From assembly GCA_914767715.1 (NCBI GenBank), contig OU612065.1, positions 20,336,001 through 20,400,000 of the forward strand: DNA of 64,000 nt. Reading direction: 5' to 3'. Under the pieces are notes generated by a model. That model was not told where the DNA came from, made no database searches, and saw only the letters and a program-made list of their open reading frames with translations. The translations under genes were made by a program, and so were the position numbers. This stretch comes from Membranipora membranacea (taxonomy: Eukaryota > Bryozoa > Gymnolaemata > Cheilostomatida > Membraniporidae). Position 1 is the first letter of the stretch; every line of letters starts with the position of its first letter. Shown one piece after another: positions 1 to 14,300 of this stretch.

Positions 1-1711
1 CTTATTTGAACTGGCAATAAACTGTTGCTGGGCTCTTCTGAACGTACCGTAGAGTGCAAGTGTAGCCTGGGCAGGCTGTCGTGGGTGGGTGAGGGGTCCC
101 AGGCTAGTGTAAGTATACACTTATAAATCCATGTGCTCATAATGCTGGATGGATTAGGCAGGTAGTTCATTGGATTAGGTCTAGGAGTGATGGACTGGGT
201 GGTCTGCATTGATTTGAAACTCATAATTACTCATATTTATTAGATAGATAGTGTCACTTCATTTATTGAATTGTTGTATTTTAGTACTCAGATTGGCCAA
301 GTCAACCATTCACAAGTGACATTACCAGTTCTTAAGGTTTTGCAGAAACCCATAGCCCTACTATACATCCCTGTATATATGAGCATTATACTAAAATGAA
401 ACATGGAACTTGCAGAAATGTGTGCACACATCCTCCTGCTTCATGGAGATGAATATGGGGATTAAGCTTTGTCTGTTTGAATACAGTCAAATCTACAGGA
501 GCAAAGTATGCTCTGTATGCCCCTGTGTTTTACTGGTGTTTCTTATAGTCTAGGTATTGATGGCAATTCTTCCTGCTCCCAATGCCTACAGCATATTTCA
601 CCGGTTGAAAGGAAAAAAAAACATGCTCAAATCAGTCGAGACTAGCGTGGGGATGTTTACAATTTGGAGGTTTTATTTCCTTAGAAAGAAAAGAGAATGA
701 AATAGTCTCAGAGATGAAAAGGTTACCAAGAAGAATTATTCGTTAGTACTATTGGGTGTGGCAAATATTTTGGACTAAAACAAAACCAGAAATTACTCCG
801 CCATGTTGACAGGTGAGCGATTACTTCCTGTCAGTCTTAATTTTCCCAAAAAATATTAGCTGTGATAAGAACAAGATAAGACTATAATTGTACTGCTAAG
901 TGAACCAATAAATCACACCACTTAACCACCTCTGCTATCAACTGTAAGTAATTACAATGTCTGTCACTGTGTGAATTTTTTTCACTAGTAGTTTCTAAAA
1001 CCGGTATTAAATTAGTGTCACTCAAACTTTTGCCAGACTAGATTAGATAGTCACAGTGTACTCTAGTCGTTGATAGAACACCTATTGCTAGGCAAGGGGA
1101 TGTCACCACAACATCTCCAGCCTAACTATGAATCTTCAGTTGTCAATTCTAGACATGCATCTCATGGTTTTAATCAAGGAGTAAAAGACTCCTTGCTTTA
1201 ACTTCAACTTGGCTGGGTGTAGTCCAAACAAACTGGTCGGTTACCTCAACACACTGTCTTTTTTCATTCGCTCCATCTTGGTTTTCCATTATTAGTAGTT
1301 CATTTAGGTAGTCTAGAGTAGATGAGATAGAGGGTTCGGTTGGTTATTTGGTTTGTAAAAGCTACCTAAAGTTATGGTTGGGGATTGAACGACAAAGCTT
1401 GTCAGAGACAGAACTAAGATTGAGACCTACCGTCATGAGTAACAGGTAAAGACGGAGCCTGCATCTTTTTATCCAGTGTACTGTATATGTGAGAGATACT
1501 GGACATAGCAGAATACAGACTCATGATCCTGTCGATGGACAGTCACGGGTTGAATGCGATCGAAAGTTAAGGGTGTCAAAAAAGGTATACATGTGAAGCC
1601 AAGAACGCGTACAGGGAATGAATCGGGCATCTATTAAAACTCATAGGCCGTAAGACCTCTAGTCTTAAGCCTAAAAATATTTCAGTAACAAGAGCTTTTG
1701 TTTTGTTGTAG
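1..1711. other. Upstream region of the epsin gene
   Basis: No coding exon is supported here. The sequence is AT-rich with scattered stops in all frames. It must contain the epsin promoter and probably a non-coding first exon, because a good acceptor (polypyrimidine tract ending in ttgttgtag) sits at 1711, just 5' of the start codon at 1776. I could not place the matching donor or the transcription start. Confidence 0.5.
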
Positions 1712-1775
1712 ATCGTCTCACAGAGAAACTTATCGATACAGCTTCAAGGAACACAGACATTATCAGCGGATAACA

Positions 1776-4700
1776 ATGCCAGTGCTGCGCTCAGTGAAAA
1801 ACATTGTAAAAAACTATACCGATGCGGAAGTTAAAGTGCGAGAAGCTACATCCAATGATCCATGGGGTCCGTCCAGTACATTAATGGCAGAAATTGCCGA
1901 TTTGACATACAATGTAGTAGCCTTTACCGAGATCATGCAGATGGTCTGGAAGCGATTAAATGATCACGGGAAGAACTGGAGGCACGTCTATAAATCACTC
2001 ACTCTCTTGGAGTATATCATGAAAACAGGGTCGGAGAAGGTACAGTGTGAATAATGTTAATCATGATGAGGACATTTGGGAAATTTGGTTGTTGGGTATG
2101 TTATCATCACAGTGAGAGAAGTTTTTATGGTATGAGAACTAGTTTTATAGAAACAGATTGTCCAAGTCTGACTGAATGCGTATCATTGTGCAGCAAAAGT
2201 GCATAAAACTTAGTTAGATGGCTAATGCCAGGGTTTTACCAGGTTTTACCTAGAATCAGGCTTATATGATACAGCTTGCATTTGTAGTCCAGTCACCAGT
2301 TAGTGAATTTTTTATGTTATCAAGTAGCACTTTGACTTTCATTGTAGGTTGCACAGCAATGCAAAGAAAATATATTTGCGATACAGACTCTCAAAGATTT
2401 CCAACACTTAGAAGATAACAAGGATTTAGGGGCCAATGTGCGCGAGAAAGCTAAGGGATTAGTGGCCCTGCTTAAAGATGACGAGAGATTGAAGAATGAA
2501 AGAGCTAAAGCACTAAAAGCCAAGGAGCGATTCACAGAGAACTTTGGAATCGGAAGTGACTCAACCTCAGTAAGTGGCACTAGTGGCATCAGTAGAGAAA
2601 CTGATTCAACATGTGATTTCCAAAGTTTAAATGAGTCATTGTTCATTACACAAAAATTCAGTTTCGAAATGAGGCATTGTTTTTTAATGATTACTTAAGT
2701 GGTATTATCTCGAGGATGGGGGAAAGCTTATCTGTTTGTGTGTTGTTTATATTATGCTAAGAAGGTATATACACACTATGCTGGAACTATTTAATTATGT
2801 AAAATATGTAGAAACAAGATTACTACAGAAGTGAAATGTTGATACTGCTACGAGACCCGAGATTCATATAAGATTGCAATAATTCCATAATACATTCTCT
2901 ATTTCCTTATGACATTTTTGGAATATCAGTGACGCTACACCTGGTACAATAATAACTATTGTTATAAGAATACGATCTACATATTGGTTAAAAATTTGTT
3001 ATGAATAACCTTTGACATTTTATCTTTTAGACCCAACTTGGACGTCCAAGACACAAACCTATGGGTGGTAGTGGTAGCACAGGTTAGTTAGATGACACCA
3101 GCAGGTTCTTACAATGTTAAAGTACTGATAATATGCAGGGAGCACCTGCTCCCAAATGCCATCCCTACAGCGTCATAGTCATTCTACTTTCTAATGACAA
3201 CAATGCTAAATGTTATGCCTGGAATCTATTTGACAGGCATTGACATCCGTTTTCAGGCCATTGACCTTTAACTAATTAATAACAATTCAATGCAGTAGTT
3301 GATTAGTGAAAGTAGTGCTACAACACTAGCTATACAAGTGATTCCTTGTGCTTGGAATTGGAAGATTATAGTTATCAACTTGATATACTAAACTGTAGTA
3401 TATTAAGTCTATGATTATACAGTATAGATCTACTGCTATCAGTACTACATCACAACAATTCAGTTGTAGCCCGATTTTTATCTTTCGAGGAATTCACAGA
3501 TTCATTTTATGCAAATAAATAGAGATCACATTCTTCTGGTTGGAAATAAGTAGCAGTTTTAGCTATTGCTAAGCAACATGACAGTCTGTAAAATGGTCAC
3601 ACCAAACCATGAATGGCTTGATTTGCTCAAGGCAAGGTGGTGTATACTCTGTGAGAATTGCTGAGACTTGATACTAAAGACCAGTTAATCAATTGTCCTG
3701 TCATTGTGGGTCAATGTGATAATTTATACCTGTCCTATCTGTCACTGTTAAGCTGTAGTGATATAGTTAGAATGCTTATAGTGATCATAATGACTCTGCG
3801 GTACTAGTAACTAGAAACAGTGCCTGACAATTGGCACTACTGCCAATCATTAGGCACTGTTACTGATACTAATAACTGACAGCTTCTTGTTTTACACACA
3901 GCATTTGACAGTCTACTGAAATCATAAAAAGTTTTTTTTGTGTTTTTAACTGAGTTAAATGATGGTTGTAATAGTGTTCTTCAATTTAACCTTACTGTCT
4001 AACCCATTTATCTTTTTCAGAGGCCCACCTGAGGCCCCAAGCAGCCAGTGCCACACCAAACTCCGAGTTAGAGGAGGCGCGTCCCCACTCGGCCGGTGAG
4101 GAGGAACTTCAGCTACAATTAGCTCTGGCGATGAGTAAGGAAGAGGCAGAGACTGACGCTAAGAAGAAGACTAACGATGACCTGAAGCTACAGATGGCTC
4201 TTGAGGAGAGTAAGAGAGAGGATGAGCAGGTGGTCAATGATGAGGTATGTAACAAAGCAGCAAACTGCCATATACTGAGTCTAAACATGTCATATTTGAG
4301 ATTTTTTAAACCGATGTTTCCGGGCTTGTGACATTTGAGCATAAATGCGAAGTTAAACATCCAGTATATAATTTTAATGACTCGGAATCATAGACTTAAT
4401 ATACTATACTAGCCTATTTATTAAGTCTATGTTCAGAATGGTTACGTTGGGAGGGCCTGTGGTTGAGGAAGTGCCACCCCCCCCCCCCCCCATAAAACAG
4501 TCAATCTGCAACCCAGTTTGATTGCTAGACAGAAATCATCTGCGCCACATCCGTAACGTCAAAACATAATTTGAAGGTCAAGTTATTGAGCCGCCTGGTT
4601 TTGGGATAACTCGAATATACAAAAACTATTTTTAGTCGTTCACATCATTGCGTAAACTCCCTAGGCAACAGACAAGTGCTACTGCCAGTCTAAGTCCGCC

Positions 4701-7700
4701 CCATTGTATCTTTTGTATCCATGGCATGTTTTTTCAATTGCCTCTTTGGAGAGATGGTCATTGATGGCAATGATTCATTCTCTCCGCTGCGTTTGGAGGA
4801 TTAGATTGAGAAGTTGATGGATGGCAACTGATTAAATTCCCTTATAAGGTGATTGTGCTATCAGGGGAATTTGTGACAGGGAGGCGCAATGGGTTAATAA
4901 TTTAAAAAGGGTATGAATGACAGGAATATTGATTTGTGTAACTAGCAAATCTGTGGATCTGGTGGAAAAAATATGCGGACACAAAGGTCCACCTAAGATT
5001 TAGAGAATGGAACTGATTTTGAGGGGATTTCCCCGGCCTATAGATACAATATGTTCTGTATAATTGCTTTTATTGCTATGTATGACCAATTGAGTTTGAA
5101 ACTTGGTTTGACTCATATCTAAAATAGGAGCACAACTTATGTGTGGACATCACAGCTGACCAAACTTTCATTTGTTTCTAGCCTCGGTTTGTTCTTGCTG
5201 CCCCGGCAGCGCACAATCCAGTAAGTGACGTTATGTTATAAAGCTTGTAGATTAGTTTGCTGCATGAGCATGGCTTTACAAGATTTCATTAATTCATTCT
5301 AATAATATGCTGTGTAGTTGGTGTGTAATTTTCTTACTAGTGCCGAAGGCCGCTTACTCTCAAGCTGTCTAGGTTTGTTTTGAAGCATATAACAACATCC
5401 TAAATAAGCAAACCTAACCAGTAGACTAGCATTAAATTCACAGTATTTCCTTATGGAAATAGCTAGACAGTGCACAGAACCAGATAGCCTGAGTGTCCTT
5501 GTCAATTGTTGTGGACCGTGTCAATTGTTGTGGTCCATGTCTTTTCCAAATACAACAGACTTATTGGGTACTTGAGCTAACTAAAAATTTCTTTTTATGA
5601 ATGCAATTTTCAGGTGATTAGAACCTGGATTCAAACCATAATTATTAATACTAATTGTTATTTATTATAATAACTATCAAGTTTATGGTCAAAACATCTT
5701 TGAACAACATTGTCAGGTAGTCCAAGTTAGAGAGTCTTCTTTGAAAATCAAAGTCCCATAATTGCAGTAAGGATCAAGCTGTGCTGATTTTACTCCTTGA
5801 TAAACCTTGAGCAAAACCTGGTTCATTCTAGAACGATGGCTTGTCAATAACGGCTGACCATGTGAGAATCATTACCGCATTATATAACCCAAGGTGGCGC
5901 ACAAACAACAACACAGGAACAAAATAGTGTGTGACAAAAAAGGTGTAGTTAATAGAACATTATGCATTTGTAAAGCCAAAAGGTTTGGATTTGAAGTTCT
6001 TTGGAGTGGAAACGACATTCAATACCGATATCCAGTAGGGAATCTTATAAGTCCCCTTTGCAAGTCTGTTACGCAGCGATCTCGGACAATAAATTAGGAA
6101 AGCGTGTCCTAATTCCTGCCCTGTGTGTGATTGATGTTTTTGGGGGATGTTTTACATTTTGACAGAGATATCCATCTCCTTTTGTAATGTATGCCAAAAT
6201 TTGATATAAACAGGAGTAAATTAAATATGATCACAATATAGGGCCCACAAGTAGCCTAGTTTTTCAGTACTTTCAACCAAACTGGTGAAGTTTTCAAAGT
6301 ACTTTTTTAATGTTTGAATTTGAACTTTGGTATGATTTTCAAAAAAGAGTAGTGTCATACTTTCACAAGCATATTTTTTTAATTTATTCACTAAGAAAAT
6401 CGCATACTGCCGCTTCAAACCAGCTGCTAACCTTTGATACATGAGGGAAAAGTAACAACAGAGGACAAACATTTTCCAAATGAGATTCTTGTGTGGACAT
6501 TTAGCATATTTATTGGTACTTTTGACACTTCGTTAAGTAATACTGCTGTTGTCAGTGGTTGTCACTGCCCACTAGATTCACTGAGCGGGGATATTACATA
6601 CAAGTGATACCAAAGATAGGCTGCTATCAATCACTTGTATTTTACTCTCTTTGTACTAGCACTTTGGCCTGAATACAAAAAGTAAAGCCATTCTCATATT
6701 TCATTAGCCCTGGGAAAGAAATCTCCCAGTGGGATATGAGGAAGTCCTATACTTCATTTGATACCCTCCATTATATGCACAGTGCAAATACCAACAACAT
6801 ATAAATACTTTATATGTTTATGGAAAATACGAAAAAAAGCCCATCATTTATGCACAACATATGAAATCTTTCTGCAAAGAAAATTATAGCTTGCCAAAAA
6901 ACTAACAAATATGGATATTTCATTATTATGCTGTTGTCGTTGTGTTCTGTAGTGTTAACTGCTGTTGTTTCGTTCATTTTTCTGCTTATCAATATTGCAT
7001 GTGACCGCCATTGTGGCTTGTAGCTGTATTTTCAGGATGTTAGTGAGGGTGCTACCAGGGAGGCCTTAACTTCCACCCTCCTTACTAGTTAACCTAGCCT
7101 TGTCACACGACCACAAAACGATGGTTGTATGACAAGGCTACTGCATACCTACTTTTTTGACAACTCTAAGTGGCTACCTAGAACGTGACTGTCGTTCCAT
7201 TCACACTTTTCATTTTAATTGTAGCACCTGTTAGACTTTGCCGCTGGTGGAGCACCTGCTGCCACCAATGACCCGTGGAATCCGACAGTGCAGCCTACTG
7301 CCGCTGTAGTAGTAGATGCATGGCTCACTCAGCCCGTGGCTTCATCTGGGATGGGCGGACCAAGTCCCTTCTCTCCTGTACTCGCAAGCACTGACCCATG
7401 GGAAACTCCAGCAGCAGCTGCACCCGCTCCGGTACCAACATCTACTAATAATCCCTGGGATGATCCAGCACCTGTCAGTCTGAGTGAGTTGAGGGGTTAA
7501 GGTTATCAACTAGATTTATGAAATGTTTATCTTGCCCTCGGTAGTAGATCCTTAATCACTTTGGCAGCAGTATGTTAATTTTGAAGGATTGACAGTTGGG
7601 ATGAGAGACACCAAAATGAAGCACTTAACCAACTATGTGATTCTACTAGTTGCCAGCCTTAAAATTGTTTTTTTAAAGTTCAGTAATATAACACCCTACG

Positions 7701-9838
7701 TTTTTTCACCTCCCTTGCAAACTTCAGATTATGTTTGTGAATAGGCTAACCTTGAATGTCCTCACAAATCACAGACAGGTCATATCAACACCAACACCAA
7801 CACCTTATGAGTTTGAACTACCTGAAATTAAATGAAACTAGGTAATGATGAGCAAAAAACCATGCTCTCTGAGTGCACACATTCACAGGATATAAAAATT
7901 AAAACTCAAACACTTTTTTATAGAATTCATACTCTGATGGATGTATTTGTTTCACTTTTATTTACAGCATCCAATGATCCGTGGGCCACAGGTGGAGGTG
8001 CAGCACCTGCTGCTGCTGCTGGTTTTGCAGCCCCTTGGGACACACCTGCGGGAGTTCCTGCTAACGGCAGCCACAAACCTCTCGGTATGACGATGGATGA
8101 CGACTTTGAGTTACTGACCAAAAGGAGTACGCCAGTGGCGCCATCTACAATGCCTGTCTCAGCCAGTATGGGTAAGAAACTGAAAAGGGTTTTAATGGTC
8201 TGTTCAGATCATGACCTAAATAATATAGGTTATGTCCACTGGGGCAACCTCCGTGACATAGGGAGTTCCCCTAGGTGGCTTCAATGATAGAGAAGCGGTG
8301 ACAGTTTAGTCTATGCGTTTAGTCCATTCGTAAATAATGAAAACAAATGCCAGTTTAATTAAGTCACTTTGCCACTGCATTCAACTCACCCAAAAATCAA
8401 GGACATGTATGATACAATGAGATAAATGTGTAGGTTTTTTAGGCAATTGGATTATTTATATGAGTGCGGAGACAAAAATCAAGGACTTAAAGGCTCAGGA
8501 AGGACCACAGCAATATATAGTCTGCCAGCTAGTTCAGCAATATTTTTAAAATAATATCACACTTAGAAAATTCAGAGGACTATTGGGTAAAAATTATGTA
8601 TAGTGTTAGAAATTGTCCTCCCTTCTCATTTATGAGCTACGAGGTATCCATGGGCCCTAGTGCTGTGCCAACCTAATAAGCTAGACTAAATATTGCTGTG
8701 GTCCTCCTGGAGGCTTTCTGCTGTTCTCAGACCTTTCCCAGACTGAACAGTTTGCCTGAGCTCTTTTTGTCAGGACGACAGAGTTGTCTGCTGTCCTTCC
8801 TCCCAAGCGAATCAGCATGAAAACTCAAGCTAAGCACCACCACATGCATTCATACTAATGATCCAAAATTTGTTTTGTTGTTTAGGAGCTGACACTAATG
8901 GTACAGACCTATTCAATATGAGTGCGGTACAAAGTTCTCTACCGCCCGCTCAAATGGGCGGAACAAAGAGACCAGAGGATTTCCTCGACCCAACTTCTAA
9001 AGGCCTAGTCAATCTGGACAGCTTGGTCACTAAACCACAATCGTCTGCAGGTTAGTGCCTTAACCTTTTTTTTATGCCACCTTTTTTTATTTTATGATGA
9101 CATTAGTTGATACATGCTGCTTAATGTACTCTATCTAGTACTGTTAAAGCCGAGCCTCATATGATATTGTTGTGTAGACTAATTTGGATGTCCGTTTGAT
9201 TCCAGGTCATCAATTATACCCTTAGCGATATTTTTATCATATCATGGTTGTTCTCTCTTTCTATTTATGGTTGTGTAGAAATTGGATGCTGCATCATATG
9301 TGTCGTATCCTTTTTGGGTTCAACCGCAAAATGCTCTAACTCCTGTTCAAGTGTCACAAAAGTTACTTGAGTACAAATAATCCGACCCCATTTTATCCTT
9401 TTGCCAACATTCAGAGTTGCTCCCCCTCCACTCCTGCCCGTCTTGTGGAGGGGGAGCAACTTCGAATGCAGGCAAATGGATCAAGCTTGACCTATTGTAT
9501 CCACATTATATAGGCTGTTGACAATATCATCATAACATTGATTCTTTGTTACAGGAGTAATAAACCCATTTGCCATGACTAGTGTTGGAGCCAATGGAGG
9601 GCAGAGTGTTTCCATGAACAGCAATCCATTCTCCGCTCAGCAACCACCCAGACCCTCACTCAACCAGATGTCCACAACCAATCAGATGACGGGCTTCAAT
9701 AGCGCGCCTCCGCTTCTCAACCCAATGATGCCTACAGCTGCACCTCAGAACGCAGGTTATCCTGTAGCCCAACAACCGATGATGTATCAGCAACCAACAC
9801 AGCCGGCGGCTTACAACATGAACAACCCTTTTCTATGA
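1776..9838 (+). CDS. EPN: Epsin, ENTH-domain endocytic clathrin adaptor
   Basis: Epsins bind PI(4,5)P2 and ubiquitinated cargo and help bend membrane during clathrin-mediated endocytosis. Coding exons: 1776-2039, 2348-2569, 3031-3082, 4021-4244, 5182-5220, 7225-7483, 7968-8171, 8886-9050, 9555-9838. All phases join, giving about 570 residues, close to vertebrate epsins. An ENTH domain fills residues 1-150. Two ubiquitin-interacting motifs lie near 206-225 and 236-253 (LALAMSKEE and LQMALEESK). A clathrin-box-like LLDF follows near 269. Several AP-2-binding DPW-type motifs lie in 7225-8171, and three EH-binding NPF motifs occupy the last exon, the final one almost at the C terminus. The ATG at 1776 gives MPVLRSVKN, the usual ENTH start; an in-frame ATG at 1698 lies before the acceptor at 1711 and is not used. 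The 39-nt exon at 5182-5220 is the least certain part and may be optional. The family paralog cannot be assigned. Confidence 0.95.
3816..3861. repeat. Foldback element in an epsin intron
   Basis: Arms 3816-3836 and 3841-3861 pair at 18 of 21 positions (aacagtgcct..attggca) with a 4-nt loop. Weaker complementarity extends towards 3804 and 3873. Confidence 0.75.
6599..6639. repeat. Small foldback in an epsin intron
   Basis: tacaagtgat (6599-6608) pairs with atcacttgta (6630-6639). An inner gatag/ctatc pair sits at 6615-6619 and 6624-6628. Confidence 0.55.
7095..7140. repeat. Foldback element in an epsin intron
   Basis: Arms 7095-7114 and 7121-7140 pair at 17 of 20 positions (tagccttgtca..ac.acca) with a 6-nt loop. 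The element lies 85 bp before the exon that starts at 7225. Confidence 0.75.
9401..9475. repeat. Foldback element carrying repeat family A, in the last epsin intron
   Basis: gttgctccccctccac (9416-9431) is perfectly complementary to 9445-9460. Partial pairing extends outwards to 9401 and 9475 and a little beyond. The right arm continues as agcaacttcgaatgcaggcaaatggatc, the family A core. Confidence 0.8.
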
Positions 9839-11393
9839 TCTGTCATTTTCTCTTTTTCCCATTTTCTACCATTTGAATCTACTATTTAAAATCATGGCTT
9901 AGGAGCTAGGCTACTACTTGGGTTGTGAAAGAGAGACAAACTATGACTCATCATATTGAAGCATCAGGACGACACTTTTACTAAGACACTGGCCTTTGAA
10001 TGTTTGGTTTCATCTGTATTTAATGCAGGCAGCCATCGTCAAAGAAAGATGCTAGGTTGCTATGGAGAGCTGGTTATTTTTATACTGCCTGTGATAACAA
10101 GCTGGGCGCCGTGCTTGTATTTATTTATCTGCACAATACTAACTTTGGCAACTAGGATTGGGTTTGTCATTTAATCGGATTTGGTCCTGTTTGCAAGTTT
10201 GCTTGCCCGGATCATGATTGGTTGTTATGTATGGAGTATGTTTAAGTCATTCCATGGCCATTAAAGAAGCTTAGCAGTCAGTACTATTCATGCAAACTTG
10301 TTCTGAAGTTTAGACCAGGGAGGATGGGAGTTGGAGTTGTTTTCCCCACTCTTCGAAATGAGAAAAAATGATAACTCCTAAGTTTATCATTTGATCTGCT
10401 ATTTCATCAAACCTGTTTGAATTTCTTCTTGTCTGTACACACACCTATTATACATCACTTTATTTCTTGTATGGGAGTAAAATATTCTTTTTTGCCAAAC
10501 AGTATGATAATCTGGTGTGAACTGATGAATGGATTGAACATGATTGACCTCACCATAATATGTAGGCAATTGTATGTATTTTATCTTCAATTCCTTTTGT
10601 GCTTATTCTATTTCAAATAATATCAGAACTTGTTTAATAAAAAAAGTTAATGTATCAAATATAAGTTTTATTCACTGTATCATATACTGCTGTTGCCAAA
10701 TAAGCAATATAGTGTAGCGTTCGTTCTGCACATATATAAATAGGGTTCAGTTTCAGAGCATAATCTTTTAATGACAATTTTGCCATCTTTTGTGAGATCA
10801 AGCGCACTGCTGCTATTGCCGCCATTTTTCTCCCCTTAAAACAATGACCCATAATTTGATTCCTGTTATTGCCAGTTCGCATGTGCCTTTCTTGTTTTTA
10901 CATTCAGATGGCATTGATTTAATGGAAGGTGAAACTTTTACCCAACTCATACCATGATAAGAATAATGACAGCGACTCGACAGCAATTTTTAATATGATA
11001 ATTTTAACTATTCATTAGAATTATGTCAATATTCTATTGTTTAACTATTGATTGCCCCGATGTTGGATCTCGCTCAGTATTGATTTTGGTCATGGTTCAT
11101 TTTGGACTCGGAGAAGCTGATAGGTGACAGCTGAACATTTTACTTTCTAAAGCTGCGCTGGTGAATTTTTGTTCAGGTGAATTTTTTTAATATTTTAACA
11201 ACAACTTTCATTCAACTACATTTTTAAAAGCTAACTTTACCCCATAGTTAGTATAGTACAAATGAATAAATTGATATGGTCATTTTTCTTGACTCCGGAG
11301 CTTATTCGGTCTTTATCCTTTTCGTTGAGTTGTTTACTTAACTTGCGGCTCAGATGAACTCTTAACTTCACAGTGCTTTTTCTCTATTTGTAG
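9839..11393. other. Epsin 3' UTR and epsin-PKD2 intergenic region
   Basis: The first 800 bp are probably epsin 3' UTR. The rest should hold the PKD2 promoter and 5' UTR. An acceptor (tctatttgtag) at 11393 directly precedes the PKD2 start codon, so a non-coding PKD2 first exon is expected upstream. No other gene is visible. Confidence 0.5.
10636..10641 (+). terminator. Likely epsin polyadenylation signal
   Basis: AATAAA lies about 800 bp after the epsin stop, followed by an A/T-rich stretch. This is the first canonical signal after the gene that I saw. It implies a 3' UTR of about 0.8 kb. Confidence 0.5.
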
Positions 11394-11394
11394 A

Positions 11395-14300
11395 ATGTCT
11401 CGACCAGACAGTGCCAGGTCACGAGCTGCGTGGAGCTCCTCAGGACGAGATAACGACGCATTCCAAGCCTCAACCTTCGGAAGCAGAGCAAGTGAGTTGC
11501 AGTTTTGTCTAACTCCCTTCCAGTGACCCCATTCAACTTGCTTCTTTTAACCCTAGCCAAATTCCTAATGGTGGCTGCAAATCCAGTCCTCATTAAACAG
11601 CGCCCAAATCATTTGATATTGGTATGGTGAAGCAGCTAGTGACAGCCAGATAATATTGTCATGTCAAGTCTTCTTGGTCATGTTAGTATGCTCGTCAAAC
11701 ACTTTATTACATGATCTTATCTTCATCAGTTTGATAACTTTGTCATCAAACAGGCTTTACATCAACTGCATGGAATGAGCAGGATCCCAATGATCTGGAC
11801 CTCATTCCAGAATATGATGGTGGTAAGAATATGAAACAGAGTTTTACTACTAATAAGGCATCGTGTGATATTACCATAACCAGATGAGATTGATTTTTAA
11901 ATCTTTGATCTAGTTTTGTGCATGGGGATCCTTACACAAGGCACCTGCTCTTCAATTTCATGGCAGCTGCGATTGATACTTGCCAATTGCTCTTGTCAGA
12001 AGGACACAACATGCAGATATATTTATGGCCATTATCAGAGAATTTAACAGGCTCCCTCATGATATATCTTGCTTCTATCCTGAAATCGGATTTTCTTTTC
12101 ATGTACTGAGCATGAAGTGCGGGAGGAGATAACATCCAAAATCAGGTCCTTGCGTGGCTAACTATATTACTGTGTTGTGTTTATTTGTCACCAAATTTCT
12201 GTGATTGTGTAAAGTGAAGAGTGAAGCACAATAACTCAAAACTTTTTTTCTTCAATAAACCTTCAGTATGTTTCCATTGCATAAACAAACTTTACATTTT
12301 AGCATTGAACGCCGGGTTTGATAATGGACCCTCAGGAATGGAATCAGAAGCCTACCTGCCTGATTCTTCTGGAAAGTCACAGAAGGTGAGACAAGAGGAG
12401 GAAATCGGCGAGGGTTGCTGGTGGAAGTTTACCAATGGTATCAAATGTAAGTATACTCAATCTTGTTAAAAATAACCAGCAAGAACAACTGTTACGTATC
12501 CTGATTTTGTAATGGCTGCACGTTTCAGAAACAGGGGATCAGTCCTCCCTCTCCCTTACCATGACCCACCACTAATCATGTTCTGGGAAGGTGTCTGTGT
12601 CAACATATACATTTGGAAATAACTGCTGTTATTCATATCAACAAAAAAATTATATTTATAAACATCCAAATCCCAAACAGTGTTTTAAACTATTTATTTT
12701 TAACAGAAGCAACAGCTCAAAATCAATAACAAAACCAATGATTATGTGTATCCTCTGATTGCAAACAGAACTCAGATTGTATTTGATGAAGCGGTGTGTT
12801 AGCTGGTATTGATTAAGAGGTATTCAACGTCAGCATACATGAATAATGGATGTAAATTATTGATTTCCATCTACCATGGTGCTGCCATGCAGCACTCAGC
12901 TGAAATTAAGTCCTTGCCGCTCTCATTACAAGAAACTGTGAATATGTAGTCAACTCAGATCGCAACAGTAGCCTGGGAGGTATTCACTGATTCTATCTAG
13001 TTAACACTCTCGCACGTGTGCCTCCTGTCCAACAGCTCCCCCACCCTCCTAGCTGTTATCACTCTACACTCGGAACCAAATGGCGGTCATAGTTCATTGC
13101 TAATGGTACTATGTTGATTCCATGAAGAAGTAAGCCCTGGATTTAATATTGTAACATCTCGACCCATAAGCCTGATACTCCCACCTGATTCTGTAGTTTC
13201 TTAAGAAGTAAACAAGTCAAATGCAACCTAGACCCTAGACATGTCTATGACACCAGCTGTGTGCCTGGGAGCATGTTTCCCAATCAACATAGTCCAGGTA
13301 TATTTTCTCAAATTCTGTCCAAGGAAGAACTGTAAGGTTTCCATAGGATAGAATATTTATTTCACCGCAGTCCCCAGGATTTTCAATGGACATGGTCAAG
13401 ATCATAGACGCACCATAGAATGTCAGGCCAGGCGTGTACAAGGCAACTTGGAACGAGCACCAACTAATCCATGTCCATTTACTAGGCAATATATCACAAA
13501 ATTTACCCCCCCCCCTCCCCCTCCCCCTCCACTCCGAGGGAAGGCATTACGCACTGGTCATTTGTATATGTATATGTATATGTATACTTATTGTGTATGC
13601 ATTCTTGGTTTTCAGCCATGTGGTCGACTCGACACACTGTGGATACTGATGAGGATAAGGATCTCTACATCAAGACAACTCTGAGAGAGCTGGTCATCTA
13701 CCTCCTCTTTCTGGCTATCCTCTGTGCTCGTGAGTAGAATACACATAGAATACACATCGAATACACATTCATGCTACGCCAGTCTGCACTGGTCTGCACC
13801 GGTCTGTGTCAGGCTTCGCATGTGGCTCGCATCATGCCTGATTGTGTGGTGATGGCCTGTGGCCTTCCCAAAATAGCAGGAAAATCTGCTGAAAATATGA
13901 TATGACAGGCAAGGCCAGGCCGGTTGGTAGATATAAAGGAACTTTTAAACTAGTTGTGTTCCAGAATCTAGCCGTGGGGTTTCTGGACTATACAAATATG
14001 AACAACAGTGGCGTCATCATTGCTATGAATTATTCTTGCCATACAGCTCATGATCAACTATTTATTATCAGTCCACGCCTTCATACCTTCTTTCGTGGAT
14101 GAAAGCTGTTACTGATCTAATCTGATCTAAACGCTTCTTCAGTAATGGTCTAAGCACACCTAGTGGTTGTAACCTCGGAGGATTGCACAACATCATTATT
14201 GTTAGTATATATGCTGACAGCAGCCTCAGCTGATCCTCTGAGGATTGATCAGCAGTTGCAACCTCAGAGTGTAGAGTGTTTAGCATGATGACACATTACT

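Noticed and set aside
6221..6472. 83-codon minus-strand frame within an epsin intron
   Set aside because: The composition is that of AT-rich intron DNA, with no splice borders, start context or family resemblance.
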